DNA of 64,000 bases from an uncultured Clostridia bacterium (GTDB taxonomy: Bacteria; Bacillota; Clostridia; Christensenellales; Aristaeellaceae). The DNA is taken from positions 13,726 to 77,725 of the forward strand of contig CALGBY010000014.1 of assembly GCA_937886445.1 (NCBI GenBank). The letters run 5' to 3'. This document shows, one piece after another, positions 41,886 to 50,898 of the stretch (position 1 is the first letter of the stretch; the number at the start of each line of letters is the position of its first letter). The notes under the pieces were generated by a model. That model ran no database searches. It was not told the origin of the DNA and saw nothing but the letters and a program-made list of their open reading frames with translations. The position numbers and the translations under genes were made by a program.

Positions 41886-42965
41886 ATGAGCAAGCTTTCC
41901 GAAGGCATGAACTGGGCCCCCAAGGGCAAGCCCTCCCCCGTTGTAAAGGAAAACGAATTCGTCTTCTCGGCAGACCGGATCGATCACGGCCACATCTACG
42001 GCATGTGCAACGGGCTGACCGAGGCGGGCGGCACATTGAAATATGTGTATGATCCCGATCCCGCGAAGGTGGAAGCCTTCCTGAAGCTCTTCCCGCAGGC
42101 CAAGGTGGCAAGGTGCGAGGAAGAGATTCTGGAGGACAGGGAGACAAAAATGGTGCTTTCCTCCGCCGTTACGAGCGAGCGCTGCGGCATCGGTCTGAAG
42201 GCGATGGACGCGGGGAAGGACTATTTTTGCGACAAGGCGCCTTTTACAACGCTGGAGCAGCTGGACAGCGCGAAGCTTAAGGCGGCGGAGACCGGCAGGA
42301 AATACATGGTGTATTACGCCGAGCGTCTGCATGACGAAGGCGCCATTCTGGCCGGATATCTGGCCGAGGCAGGCGAGATCGGCCGGGTCGTTGCGGTAAA
42401 CGGCTACGGTCCGCACCGTCTGGGCGCGGCCGGAAGACCGAAGTGGTTTTTCGAGAAGGAAAAATACGGCGGCATCCTGTGCGATATCGGCAGTCATCAG
42501 ATCGAGCAGTACCTGTACTACACCGGAGAGGAGGACGCTGTGATCACCTCCTCCCGCGTTGCCAATTATGACCATCCGGAATATCCGGAGCTTGAGGATT
42601 ACGGTGATTGCCAGATCACGGGCAAAAACGGCACAGCCGGCTATTTCCGCGTGGACTGGTTCACGCCCGACGGGCTGCGCACCTGGGGAGACGGCCGCCT
42701 TACGGTCCTGGGCACCGAGGGCTTTATCGAGGTGCGCAAATATGTAAACCTGGCCAGCGATAAGGACGGCGGCGGCCATGTGTATCTGGTAAACGGCAAG
42801 GGCGAAAAGTATTTCAACGCCGTAGGCCAGACGGGCTTCCCCTTCTTCGGCAGGCTGATCCTGGACTGCCTCAACCGTACCGAGACCGCCATGACACAGG
42901 CGCACGCCTTCAAGGCAGCGGAGCTGTGCCTGAAGGCCGAGGTACAGGCGATCCGGATGAAATGA
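41886..42965 (+). CDS. Gfo/Idh/MocA-family oxidoreductase 2, atypical
   Basis: A 359-residue protein of the same superfamily with a modified cofactor region. The usual glycine-rich Rossmann loop is replaced by ADRIDHGHIYGMCNGLTEAGG, and the EKP motif by CDKAPFTTLEQ. The substrate half is conserved (GGILCDIGSHQIEQYLYYTGEE). It may use another cofactor geometry, or act as a non-redox member or partner subunit. The start at 41886 has only a weak site (AAGGCAGGTG); GTG at 41877 is an alternative. Confidence 0.85.
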   Translation: MSKLSEGMNWAPKGKPSPVVKENEFVFSADRIDHGHIYGMCNGLTEAGGTLKYVYDPDPAKVEAFLKLFPQAKVARCEEEILEDRETKMVLSSAVTSERCGIGLKAMDAGKDYFCDKAPFTTLEQLDSAKLKAAETGRKYMVYYAERLHDEGAILAGYLAEAGEIGRVVAVNGYGPHRLGAAGRPKWFFEKEKYGGILCDIGSHQIEQYLYYTGEEDAVITSSRVANYDHPEYPELEDYGDCQITGKNGTAGYFRVDWFTPDGLRTWGDGRLTVLGTEGFIEVRKYVNLASDKDGGGHVYLVNGKGEKYFNAVGQTGFPFFGRLILDCLNRTETAMTQAHAFKAAELCLKAEVQAIRMK

Positions 42966-42987
42966 CCGTTTGAAAGCCGGGAACAGT

Positions 42988-43980
42988 ATGAAAAAAAGAG
43001 TATGCATATCAGGCTGCGGAGGGATCGCGCAGGTGCACGCGAAGGTGCTTTCGGAGCTGCCTGATGTTGAGATCGCCGCCTGTGCCGACCCGGTCACCGA
43101 AAAAGCCGCGGCACTTGCCGAAAAATACGGCTGCCGGTCCTATTCCTCCACGGAGGAGATGCTGGACAGGGAAATGCCCGATGCCGTGCACCTTTGCACC
43201 CCGCATTATCTGCATACTCCGCACGCCTTATACGCCGCGGAGCGGGGCATCGCCGTGTTTTCCGAAAAGCCGCCCGTCATCAGCCCGGAGCAGCTGGAGC
43301 AATTGAAAAAAGCCGCCGAAAAGGTGCCTGTGAGCGTTTGCTTTCAGAACAGGACCAATCCGTCCGTTCGCTTTATCCGCAAAGCGCTTGAGGAGAGCTC
43401 CTTCGGCAGGCTGCTCGGGCTTCGCGCCTTTGTCACCTGGAGCCGCGGCGGCGCCTACTATGAAAACAACTGGCGCGGCAGCTTTTCCACCGAGGGCGGA
43501 GGTGCGCTGATCAATCAGGCGATCCACACGCTGGATCTTGCCGTATACCTGCTGGGCATGCCGGATATTACCGAAGCCGCCATGGCCAACCGCCATCTGC
43601 GCGGTGTGATCGAAACAGAAGATACCGCGGAGATCTATCTGAAAAAAGGCGATGTGCCCGCCCTTCTCTATGTATCCACTGCGGCCTGCGCGGACGCGCC
43701 CGTGCTGTTTGAAGTGACCTGTGAAAAAGCCGTCCTGCGCACGGAAAACGACCGCGTCGACATCATCCGTCCGGAGGGCACGGAAAGCATGAAGCTCCCT
43801 GAGGATGAAAGGCTTGGTAAAAGCTACTGGGGAGCCGGCCATAAGGCCTGCATCAGCAACTTTTATGAGTGCCTGAAAAACGGAACGGAAGCGCCCAGCT
43901 CTCTGCGACTGTGCGAAAACACCCTGAGAGTGATGCTGAACATTTACAGCCGGTGTCGGGATTCACTTCCCGCGAAATAG
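42988..43980 (+). CDS. Gfo/Idh/MocA-family oxidoreductase 3
   Basis: A 330-residue enzyme. The NAD-binding motif is CISGCGGIAQVHAKVL; the EKP motif is VFSEKPPVISPEQLEQL; GGGALINQAIHTLDLAVYLLG carries the active-site residues. It is shorter than member 1 and differs throughout, so the three are ancient paralogues, not recent copies. The start at 42988 gives the usual N-terminus, with a weak CCGGGAAC site. It is followed by repeat R4 and then the 642-residue protein. Confidence 0.92.
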   Translation: MKKRVCISGCGGIAQVHAKVLSELPDVEIAACADPVTEKAAALAEKYGCRSYSSTEEMLDREMPDAVHLCTPHYLHTPHALYAAERGIAVFSEKPPVISPEQLEQLKKAAEKVPVSVCFQNRTNPSVRFIRKALEESSFGRLLGLRAFVTWSRGGAYYENNWRGSFSTEGGGALINQAIHTLDLAVYLLGMPDITEAAMANRHLRGVIETEDTAEIYLKKGDVPALLYVSTAACADAPVLFEVTCEKAVLRTENDRVDIIRPEGTESMKLPEDERLGKSYWGAGHKACISNFYECLKNGTEAPSSLRLCENTLRVMLNIYSRCRDSLPAK

Positions 43981-44004
43981 ACCAAGCGGAGGCACATCCC
44001 GTAA

Positions 44005-44063
44005 GTTTGAAAATGGATACAGATCTTTTCAAACAGACATCGGTGCCTCATACGGAGGGAGGA
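44005..44063. repeat. Hairpin repeat R4, supplying the ribosome binding site of the next gene
   Basis: GTTTGAAAATGG and TCTTTTCAAAC arms, then CATCGGTGCCTCATACGG and AGGGAGGAG. The GGAGGGAGGAG at its end lies 8 bases before the ATG at 44072, at perfect Shine-Dalgarno distance; no other site is present. Confidence 0.8.
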
Positions 44064-44071
44064 GTATAATT

Positions 44072-46000
44072 ATGAAAGCATATGACTATCTGAAAACCGT
44101 AGCGGAGGACGGGCGCGCGGAAGCCGCCCTCTCCGCGGAGGAAGTACAAAAGATCAGGGATTATCACGGTGTCAATTCCTTCCAGGGGTTGTATTACGAT
44201 ATCGCCTGCATCTACTGTGCCGAAAAGGAAGGAAAGCCGTACAGGATCCGTCCCCATATTCTGGACAAGGCGCTGGACAGGCTGGATACCCGTTTTGACT
44301 GCGCCGATTTTGTGGTCCCCTCTCTGCTATGCCTGCTCAGGCACTGGAGAGGCACACAGTACCTGCCGGAAGAAGACGCGGCGCGTATCATCAAAAGCCT
44401 GCTGAACTTCAAATACTGGATCGACGAGCCGGGCGAGGTACACGCCTGCTACTTTACCGAAAACCATCAGATCCTGTATGCCAGCGCCGAATATTTTGCC
44501 GGCGGGCTGCTGGAAAACGAGGTGTTTCCCAATAACGGCATGACGGGCAGGGAGCACCGGGCTCACGCGAAGGCATTTCTGTACCGCTGGCTCACCTGGC
44601 GCCTGCGCTTCGGCTTTGCCGAATGGCTGTGCCAGGGCTACTATCTGGACGATATTCTGGGTCTGGTCAACCTGATGGCCTTTGCCGATGAGGAGGATCT
44701 GCGCGAAAAGGCCAGGGCCGTCATCGATCTGCTGGTGCTGGATCTGTCCGTGCACGGCTTCAGAGGGCACCTTCCCGTTACCCACGGCAGGGTATACACC
44801 GATTTTATCATTGAGCCGGACCACGAGGACTGCTCCCAACTGATGCGCTTCCTGTTTGACGAAGGCAGCCGCGAGGGGCTGTGCGGCGGCGCGGTGCTGC
44901 TGGCTGTAAACGGCTATGAATGCCCGGAAGCGATGCGGAGCGTCTACGCGAGCCCCGTCAGCACCGATATAACGGAGCGCATGAGCATGGACACCGCCGA
45001 CGCGAAAAGCTTCGGCGTGGACCCCGAGGATTTTGATAACATCATGTTCTTCTGGGGAATGCAAACCTATTCAGACCGTCTCTGCATCGACAATTCGCTG
45101 AAGGTATTTCCCGAATGGAACTGGATGGTCAACCGCATGCGCGCCTATAAGGAGCGCTATGACCTGTGCGATGAGGCGGGCGTGCCCTGCCCCGACGCGC
45201 CGGACTTTACCGCAATGACACAGGCGGATATCTATACACGCCGCACAAAGGATTACATCCTTTCCTGCGTACAGGATTTCCGCAAAGGCCGTATGGGTTA
45301 TCAGCAGCATCCGTGGACCGCGTCCCTCGGCGGGCGTGCCGTGATCTTTACCACCAACCCCGCCTCTCTTGAGTACGGCAACCGTCCCAACCGCTGGGCG
45401 GGCAACCTTACGCTGCCCCGCTGCGGGCAGACAGGTAATGTAATGCTCTGCCTCTACCGCGTGATGCCGGACTTTGTTGATTATCTGAACAGCCATCTTT
45501 ACTTCCCCACCCACGAGATGGATGAGGTGCGCGAGGAAAAGGGCTTCATCTTCGGTCGTAAGGGAAAGGGCTATATCGCCGTCACCTCTCTCAACCCGGG
45601 CTACTGGGAGGAAAAGGACGAAGCCCTGTTCACACATGTGTACCGCGAAAAAGGGCATGAAATGTTTGAAAAGGCTGGAAGGTACGAATATACCGTGCAG
45701 GGTCACGCCAATGTATGGGCCATTGAAATGGGCAGTGAAGAAGAAAACGGCAGCTTTGACCGCTTCGTAAGCGCCTTCACGGAGCATGCTGTAACGGGCG
45801 ACACCCATTCCTGCACCTATATTTCCCCTTCAAAGGGCACCGTGACCTTCGGCTGGTGCAAGCCGCTGTCTGTGAACGGCGTGGAACAGCCGCTCCACCG
45901 GTATCCGCGTTACGCTTCTCCCTGGGTAAACGCGCCCTTTGACAGCAAAGAGATCCGCGTGAAGGGTGAAACAGAGGATCATATCATTCGCTGCGAGTAA
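44072..46000 (+). CDS. Uncharacterised 642-residue protein, lyase/hydrolase-like architecture
   Basis: I do not recognise a named family. Residues 1-370 are helix-rich with repeated aromatic/Asp motifs (GVNSFQGLYYDIACIY, LLNFKYWIDEPGE, CYFTENHQILYASAEYFAGG, FRGHLPVTHGRVYTD), as in (alpha/alpha) toroids of polysaccharide lyases and glycosidases. Residues about 400-642 are beta-rich (ASLGGRAVIFTTNPASLEYG, RWAGNLTLPRCGQTGN), as in heparinase-type sandwich domains. There is no signal peptide. It ends the AraC/oxidoreductase operon and has its own terminator, so it probably acts on the same sugar. Catalytic residues are not identifiable. Confidence 0.8.
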   Translation: MKAYDYLKTVAEDGRAEAALSAEEVQKIRDYHGVNSFQGLYYDIACIYCAEKEGKPYRIRPHILDKALDRLDTRFDCADFVVPSLLCLLRHWRGTQYLPEEDAARIIKSLLNFKYWIDEPGEVHACYFTENHQILYASAEYFAGGLLENEVFPNNGMTGREHRAHAKAFLYRWLTWRLRFGFAEWLCQGYYLDDILGLVNLMAFADEEDLREKARAVIDLLVLDLSVHGFRGHLPVTHGRVYTDFIIEPDHEDCSQLMRFLFDEGSREGLCGGAVLLAVNGYECPEAMRSVYASPVSTDITERMSMDTADAKSFGVDPEDFDNIMFFWGMQTYSDRLCIDNSLKVFPEWNWMVNRMRAYKERYDLCDEAGVPCPDAPDFTAMTQADIYTRRTKDYILSCVQDFRKGRMGYQQHPWTASLGGRAVIFTTNPASLEYGNRPNRWAGNLTLPRCGQTGNVMLCLYRVMPDFVDYLNSHLYFPTHEMDEVREEKGFIFGRKGKGYIAVTSLNPGYWEEKDEALFTHVYREKGHEMFEKAGRYEYTVQGHANVWAIEMGSEEENGSFDRFVSAFTEHAVTGDTHSCTYISPSKGTVTFGWCKPLSVNGVEQPLHRYPRYASPWVNAPFDSKEIRVKGETEDHIIRCE

Positions 46001-46017
46001 GCAAAAAACAGCGTGAA

Positions 46018-46056
46018 CAGGCCGGGAAGGAATGATCCCTCCCCGGTCTGTTTTTT
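46018..46056 (+). terminator. Terminator of the oxidoreductase operon
   Basis: CAGGCCGGGAAGG pairs with CCTCCCCGGTCTG around a short loop, followed by TTTTTT. Confidence 0.85.
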
Positions 46057-46123
46057 CGCGTCCGTATCCTTTCGCTTCTTCAGGACACAGCCGTTTCCAC
46101 ACCGGGCATTGAACCGTTGAAAA

Positions 46124-46153
46124 AGGGCCTCACTCCTTTCGGAGTGAGGCCCT
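46124..46153 (-). terminator. Terminator of the lplBC/binding protein operon
   Basis: Perfect 13-base stem AGGGCCTCACTCC with loop GAAA on the minus strand, then TTTTTCAAC. Confidence 0.9.
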
Positions 46154-46190
46154 CGTATTACCGATCTGTGTTGATCAGAGGATCAGACGA

Positions 46191-47777
46191 TCAGTTGTTG
46201 CCGGGGAAGGTTCCGCGGTAGTTACCGGCCTGATAGGCGGCACGCTGTTCTTCAACGATCTTGTCGGCACCGGCAGCGATGATCTCGGCGATAGCGGCAT
46301 CATAGGTCGCATCGAAAGCATCGGGAGCGCAGGTGATAACATCGGTGAGGAACTTGGCTTCCTTGTTGGAAACTTCAGCGCCGTAGTCGGTGGAAGCGTT
46401 GATGGCAACGGTGAAGCTGGTCTGAGTCCAGGCATCGGTGTTGGCATCCACATAGGAAGCAGCGATCTCGTCACGATACTTCGCGTCGAAGCCCAGAGCG
46501 ATGCCCTTGGCATTCAGTTCATCAGAGCCATAGTAGAGGCCGTTGGAGATGAAGGCGATATCGCCGGCATGCATCTTGTACTCATCGGGCACGTTGTCGT
46601 TGGTCTGTACGTTGGTGGGGATGCCGTCCTCGGTCACTTCGAGGTAGTTGATGCCTTCAACACCGTTCTGCATGAAGAACAGCGCTTCGGGGCTGGCCAT
46701 CCAGTTCATGTACTTGATGGCGGCGATGGCGGTAGCTTCATCAGTGGTCTTGGGGATGATGATGGACAGACCGTTGGCAGCATACACATCATGGAGATGC
46801 TTTCCGCCCAGAGAAGCGTTCTCGAAGCAGTCCACAGTAGTCCAGGAAGCGCCTTCAACGTTCTTTTCCAGTTCGGTCTCGTAGTTCTTGTCGGTGCGCC
46901 AGGGCTGATCGGGCTGCATGGTGAAGTAGCCGAAGTAGCCGTTTACCAGGAAGGAATCCTGCTCGGTGGCGTTGTCGATGAAGAAGTTCTCATAGATCAG
47001 GCCTTCGTTGTACAGGCCGTTCAGCCAGCGATAGGCTTCCTTGGTGCCGGGCAGCAGCTCGTGCAGGTTGGCATAGGCAAACCAGTCTTCCTCAGTGATC
47101 TGAGTGAAGTCAAGGAAAGCATCGGTGAAGCGAACGATGTTGTACAGGGGGTTGGATTCATACAGGTCGATGTGCATGGGAACGGTCTGCTCGCCGCCCA
47201 GGTTCGCAGCCTTCGCAGCGCGGAGGTACTCAGTGAACGCAGCAACGGTGGTGGGCTTTTCCATGTTCAGGGCCTTAAGCCAGTCAGCACGTACGAAGTT
47301 ACCAACGTTGGCAACATTCAGACGGCGGGCAGGAATGAACCACTGGACACCATTCTGCTGGCCGAAGGGAAGCAGAGAGTCCTTGCCGAGGAAAGCGACC
47401 AGATCCTGGCCATATTCAGCCAGCAGGTCGTCCAGCTGCCAGATGCCGCCTTCGTTGATCATCTGGTTGATGAGGTCTCCGTTGTAGGTGAGGCAGATGT
47501 CGGGGGCGGTGCCGCCGGCGAGCCACTGGGAGAGGACTTCGCCCTCGGTCCAACGGCCGGTAGCGACGAATTCGATCTTGATGTGGTTGGGATCACCGAA
47601 GTTCTCCTGAGCATAGTGGAGCTGCATGCAGTCTTCCACGTTGAAGCCGGGAACATCACGGTCATACGCTTCCACGCGCAGGGTGATCCATTCCGCGTCT
47701 TCTTCTTCGGCGGAGGCGATGGCGATCACGCTGCACAGCATGATCATGGCCATCAGAAGGGCTAACAGTTTTTTCAT
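46191..47777 (-). CDS. Extracellular solute-binding protein (LplA-type)
   Basis: A 528-residue binding protein. Signal peptide about residues 1-23 (MKKLLALLMAMIMLCSVIAIASA); the Cys in it is inside the hydrophobic core, not a convincing lipobox. The mature part has WITLRVEAYDRDVPG, GTAPDICLTYNG, PARRLNVANVGNFVRADWL and MNWMASPEALFFMQNG, typical of the large LplA/YtcQ group for complex oligosaccharides. It is the last gene after two permeases, convergent with the oxidoreductase operon. Very similar signal style to the binding protein at 10650-11894. Confidence 0.92.
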   Translation of the reverse strand: MKKLLALLMAMIMLCSVIAIASAEEEDAEWITLRVEAYDRDVPGFNVEDCMQLHYAQENFGDPNHIKIEFVATGRWTEGEVLSQWLAGGTAPDICLTYNGDLINQMINEGGIWQLDDLLAEYGQDLVAFLGKDSLLPFGQQNGVQWFIPARRLNVANVGNFVRADWLKALNMEKPTTVAAFTEYLRAAKAANLGGEQTVPMHIDLYESNPLYNIVRFTDAFLDFTQITEEDWFAYANLHELLPGTKEAYRWLNGLYNEGLIYENFFIDNATEQDSFLVNGYFGYFTMQPDQPWRTDKNYETELEKNVEGASWTTVDCFENASLGGKHLHDVYAANGLSIIIPKTTDEATAIAAIKYMNWMASPEALFFMQNGVEGINYLEVTEDGIPTNVQTNDNVPDEYKMHAGDIAFISNGLYYGSDELNAKGIALGFDAKYRDEIAASYVDANTDAWTQTSFTVAINASTDYGAEVSNKEAKFLTDVITCAPDAFDATYDAAIAEIIAAGADKIVEEQRAAYQAGNYRGTFPGNN

Positions 47778-47835
47778 GGTTCTCTTCTCCTTTTTATTTT
47801 TTTACCGCGCAAGCGCGGCATGGAGCAAAATCAGA

Positions 47836-48786
47836 TCATCCCTTTACAGCGCCGATGGTCACACCGGATACGAAGTAACGCTGCACGAAGGGATATACCA
47901 CCAAAATAGGCAGTGTGGCGAAAATGATAGTGGCATACTTGATGGATTCGGCCGCGTCATTGGCAGCGGCATTGGCGCCGCCCTCTGCCGCGGCGGTATC
48001 GATCGCGGATTCGGCACCCTTGATGGCGTTATACAGCTTGAGCTGCAGCGGCTGAAGGGATTTGGTCTGGATATAATAGAGGGCATCCTGGAAGCTGTTC
48101 CACTTGCCCACCGCGTAAAACAGGGTCAGCGTGGCGATGGAAGCAAGTGACAGGGGCAGGTATACCTGCACCAGGATCTGGAAATCGTTCGCTCCGTCGA
48201 TGGTGGCCGCTTCCTCCAGAGAATCCGGAATGGAGGTGAAGAAGCTCTTCATAATGATCATATTGTAGGTGGAAAGCACACCGGGAATGATCAGCGCCCA
48301 CATGGTATCCAGCAGCCCCAGCTCCTTGATGTTCAGGTAGATGGGAATGGTGCCGCCGGAGAAATACATCGTGAACAGCGCGAGGAAGCTGAAGAACTTT
48401 CTGCCCTTCAGGCGTTTCTTGGTAAGCGGATACGCCATCAGGATGGTCATCAGCATGGCCAGCACCGTGTAGATCACCGTTACTTCCACAGTATAAGCCA
48501 TACTGTGCATCATGTCCTTGTTGTTGAACAGATATTTGTATGTATCCGTTGTGAACTCCACCGGCCACAGCGTGACGCGGCTGCCAAGAATGGCGGATTT
48601 GGAGCTCAGGGACATCGCGATGATGTTCACAAAGGGGATAACGCATGTCAGAGAAACCAGGATCACACAGGCGACCAACACAATCTGACCGGGCGTCCAA
48701 ATGGATCTGTGATCACCCGGAACGATCTTTTTTACGGGTCTTCCCTGCTCATCATATACGGTTACAGCAATCTCTCTCTTTGCCAT
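47836..48786 (-). CDS. ABC transporter permease (LplC/YtcP type)
   Basis: A 316-residue permease with six helices. The start at 48786 follows AAGGGGGGCTGCTGT. The EAA loop is EAATIDGANDFQILVQVYLP. The LplC/YtcP type is shown by GRKFFSFLALFTMYFSGGTIP and the C-terminal VTIGAVKG. It overlaps nothing but is 13 bases after the LplB-type permease. Confidence 0.94.
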   Translation of the reverse strand: MAKREIAVTVYDEQGRPVKKIVPGDHRSIWTPGQIVLVACVILVSLTCVIPFVNIIAMSLSSKSAILGSRVTLWPVEFTTDTYKYLFNNKDMMHSMAYTVEVTVIYTVLAMLMTILMAYPLTKKRLKGRKFFSFLALFTMYFSGGTIPIYLNIKELGLLDTMWALIIPGVLSTYNMIIMKSFFTSIPDSLEEAATIDGANDFQILVQVYLPLSLASIATLTLFYAVGKWNSFQDALYYIQTKSLQPLQLKLYNAIKGAESAIDTAAAEGGANAAANDAAESIKYATIIFATLPILVVYPFVQRYFVSGVTIGAVKG

Positions 48787-48799
48787 ACAGCAGCCCCCC

Positions 48800-49759
48800 T
48801 TACCAGATACCGTCTTCGCCGAGACGGTTGGTAACAAAGTTTGCCGTGCTGACCAGGATCAGACCTACCACGCTCTGGAAAAGACCGATGGCGGTGGAGC
48901 GGTCAAAACGGCCGTTGGATCCGCTTGGGAAGGCCACACGGTAAACATAGGTGGAAAGCACATCGCCGTAATCCAGCACCTTGGGGTTGAGCAGTACCTG
49001 CGGCTTATCAAAGCTGATGTTCATCATCTGGCCGATGTTCAAAATCAGCAGGATAACGATGGTGCCGCGGATGCCGGGCAGGGTCACATGCCAGATCTGC
49101 TGCATTTTGTTGGCGCCGTCGATCTTGGCGGCTTCAAACAGTTCCATGTTGATGCCGGTGATGGCGGAAAGATACAGGATGGTGCCCCAGCCCATGCTCT
49201 GCCAGATGCCGATCACGGTATACATGATGCGCCACGGCCAGCCCTCCACCAGGAAGGGGATGCTTTCATCGATCCAGCCCCATTTGAGCAGCAGCGCATT
49301 CACAACGCCGGTCGTAGGCTGGAACAGCGCCAGCACCATGCCGCCGATAATGATCCACGAAAGGAAATGGGGAAGATACAGCATCGTCTGGGATACACGC
49401 TTGATGGAGGAGGAACGCACCTCGTTGAGCATGATGGCCAGAATGATCGGAACCGGGAAGCCGGCGATCAGACCCATCACATTCAGCAGGATGGTGTTCC
49501 ACAGAGCAGGCCAGAACGGGCCGCCCTGTCTCATCACAAAGGCAAAGTTTTCAAGACCCACATAAGGGCTGCCGGCGATACCGTTGGTGAGCTGGAAATT
49601 CTGGAAAGCGATCACGATGCCGGTCATCGGTTTATAGCAGAAAATGATATAAAACGCAAGCGGCAGGATCAGCATCACATACAGCCGCCAATCACGCGCG
49701 AGGGATTTTCCCAGCTTGCCGGAACCGGGGTTCCCGGTTTCCAAAGACTTTGTGCTCAA
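48800..49759 (-). CDS. ABC transporter permease (LplB type)
   Basis: A 319-residue permease; the EAA loop is EAAKIDGANKMQQIWHVTLP, and the N-terminus RDWRLYVMLILPLAFYIIFCYKPM with QNFQLTNGI is characteristic of the LplB group. TTG at 49759 (with AAGGGTGAAATT upstream) is preferred; a TTG at 49804 would add 15 residues. It is the first gene of the permease-permease-binding protein operon. The ATPase is missing, as in the first ABC locus. Confidence 0.92.
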   Translation of the reverse strand: MSTKSLETGNPGSGKLGKSLARDWRLYVMLILPLAFYIIFCYKPMTGIVIAFQNFQLTNGIAGSPYVGLENFAFVMRQGGPFWPALWNTILLNVMGLIAGFPVPIILAIMLNEVRSSSIKRVSQTMLYLPHFLSWIIIGGMVLALFQPTTGVVNALLLKWGWIDESIPFLVEGWPWRIMYTVIGIWQSMGWGTILYLSAITGINMELFEAAKIDGANKMQQIWHVTLPGIRGTIVILLILNIGQMMNISFDKPQVLLNPKVLDYGDVLSTYVYRVAFPSGSNGRFDRSTAIGLFQSVVGLILVSTANFVTNRLGEDGIW

Positions 49760-49821
49760 AATTTCACCCTTTTCCTTTACGAGATTCTGAAAACACTCAT
49801 CCAATCACATCAGATAGTACC

Positions 49822-49827
49822 ATTATA
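49822..49827 (-). promoter_or_regulatory. Probable -10 box of the lplB-type operon
   Basis: TATAAT on the minus strand, about 60 bases before the TTG start; no good -35 box is present, suggesting that an activator is needed. The 250-base region around it is AT-rich and otherwise empty. Confidence 0.45.
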
Positions 49828-50012
49828 TATGCAAGATGAATATACTTCTATGCAAATTATGCTTGATGATATGCTCATTTTGCACAGCAAAACCGCCTAT
49901 TATGCCCTGTTATTCACCCGGCACTTTGATAATTCTACCTTATCTGGCAAAATCCTGCCCGTTCTTTACAGGATTTTCATCATGCCCGTATGAAACGCAG
50001 AGCAGAATCCGC

Positions 50013-50870
50013 TTACTCCGCTGTTTTTCTCAGGATCACCAGCACCGCCTCCGGCGCGTTGTTCACGCGCAGGATGAAGGTATCCCCGCCAAGGCCTCTG
50101 CTCACGACCATTCGGGCAGTACCCTGCGTAAAGACCCCCGCGTCATATTCCGGAAGCAGCCCCTGCTGCGGCGCGTAAAGACCGCCGATGAACGGCAGGC
50201 GCACCTGCCCGCCGTGGGCATGGCCGGAAAGCGTAAGATCCGCCCCGCACTGCGCGTACAGTGAAAAATATTCGGGTCTGTGGGCAAGCAGGAGATGATA
50301 GCCGGGCGTACTCAGCAGCCCGGACAGCGAATCCTCCATCCGCCCCTTCCGGTCCACATGGAAGAACGAGGCGTCGTCGATCCCGGCAAGCGTGATCTGC
50401 TCCCCGTTCCTGTCAAGCTGCACAGCCGTGTTTCTCAGCACCGTGCCGCCGCCCTCTGTAATCGCTTCCAGCAGCGCCGTAAGGGGCTCTCCCCTGTGAT
50501 AGTATTCGTGATTGCCCGTTATGTAATAGACCGGCGCGATTTCCGCGAGGGAAGATACCAGCAGCCGCACGCGCTCATTCTCCTCTCCCTCGGAAAGGTC
50601 TCCCGTGATCGCGATGATATCCGGCTGCTGCCCGCTGACAAGGGCGATCAGCTCTTCATTGTTCCGGCCGAATTCGGCGTCATGCAGGTCTGAAAGCTGC
50701 ATCACCCGGAAGCCGTCAAAGCCCGCGGGCAGGTTTTGAGAGGGTACCTCATACACCGTCAGGTGGCAGTGCGCGTTATCTACGCCGGTATATATCGAAA
50801 ACATGAGTACCACCGCCAGCACAGCCGGGATCACATATTTCAATTTTTTTCTTCCTCCGTTTTGCGTCAT
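50013..50870 (-). CDS. Membrane-anchored metallophosphoesterase (YaeI-like)
   Basis: A 285-residue calcineurin-like phosphoesterase. One N-terminal anchor helix (YVIPAVLAVVLMFSIYTG), then motifs VMQLSDLHDAEFG, DIIAITGDLSEG, YYITGNHEYYHRG, LLLAHRPEY, and TLSGHAHGGQVRLP, giving the full dinuclear metal site. It probably acts outside the membrane; YaeI-type enzymes hydrolyse phosphodiesters, UDP-lipid or similar substrates. It follows the 217-residue membrane protein by 28 bases. Confidence 0.92.
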   Translation of the reverse strand: MTQNGGRKKLKYVIPAVLAVVLMFSIYTGVDNAHCHLTVYEVPSQNLPAGFDGFRVMQLSDLHDAEFGRNNEELIALVSGQQPDIIAITGDLSEGEENERVRLLVSSLAEIAPVYYITGNHEYYHRGEPLTALLEAITEGGGTVLRNTAVQLDRNGEQITLAGIDDASFFHVDRKGRMEDSLSGLLSTPGYHLLLAHRPEYFSLYAQCGADLTLSGHAHGGQVRLPFIGGLYAPQQGLLPEYDAGVFTQGTARMVVSRGLGGDTFILRVNNAPEAVLVILRKTAE

Positions 50871-50898
50871 TATTTTTATCCCCGTTTCGCGTCCGTCC

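Noticed and set aside
40869..43097. A 742-codon minus-strand open frame
   Set aside because: Antisense to three well-supported oxidoreductase genes; no motif and no start site.
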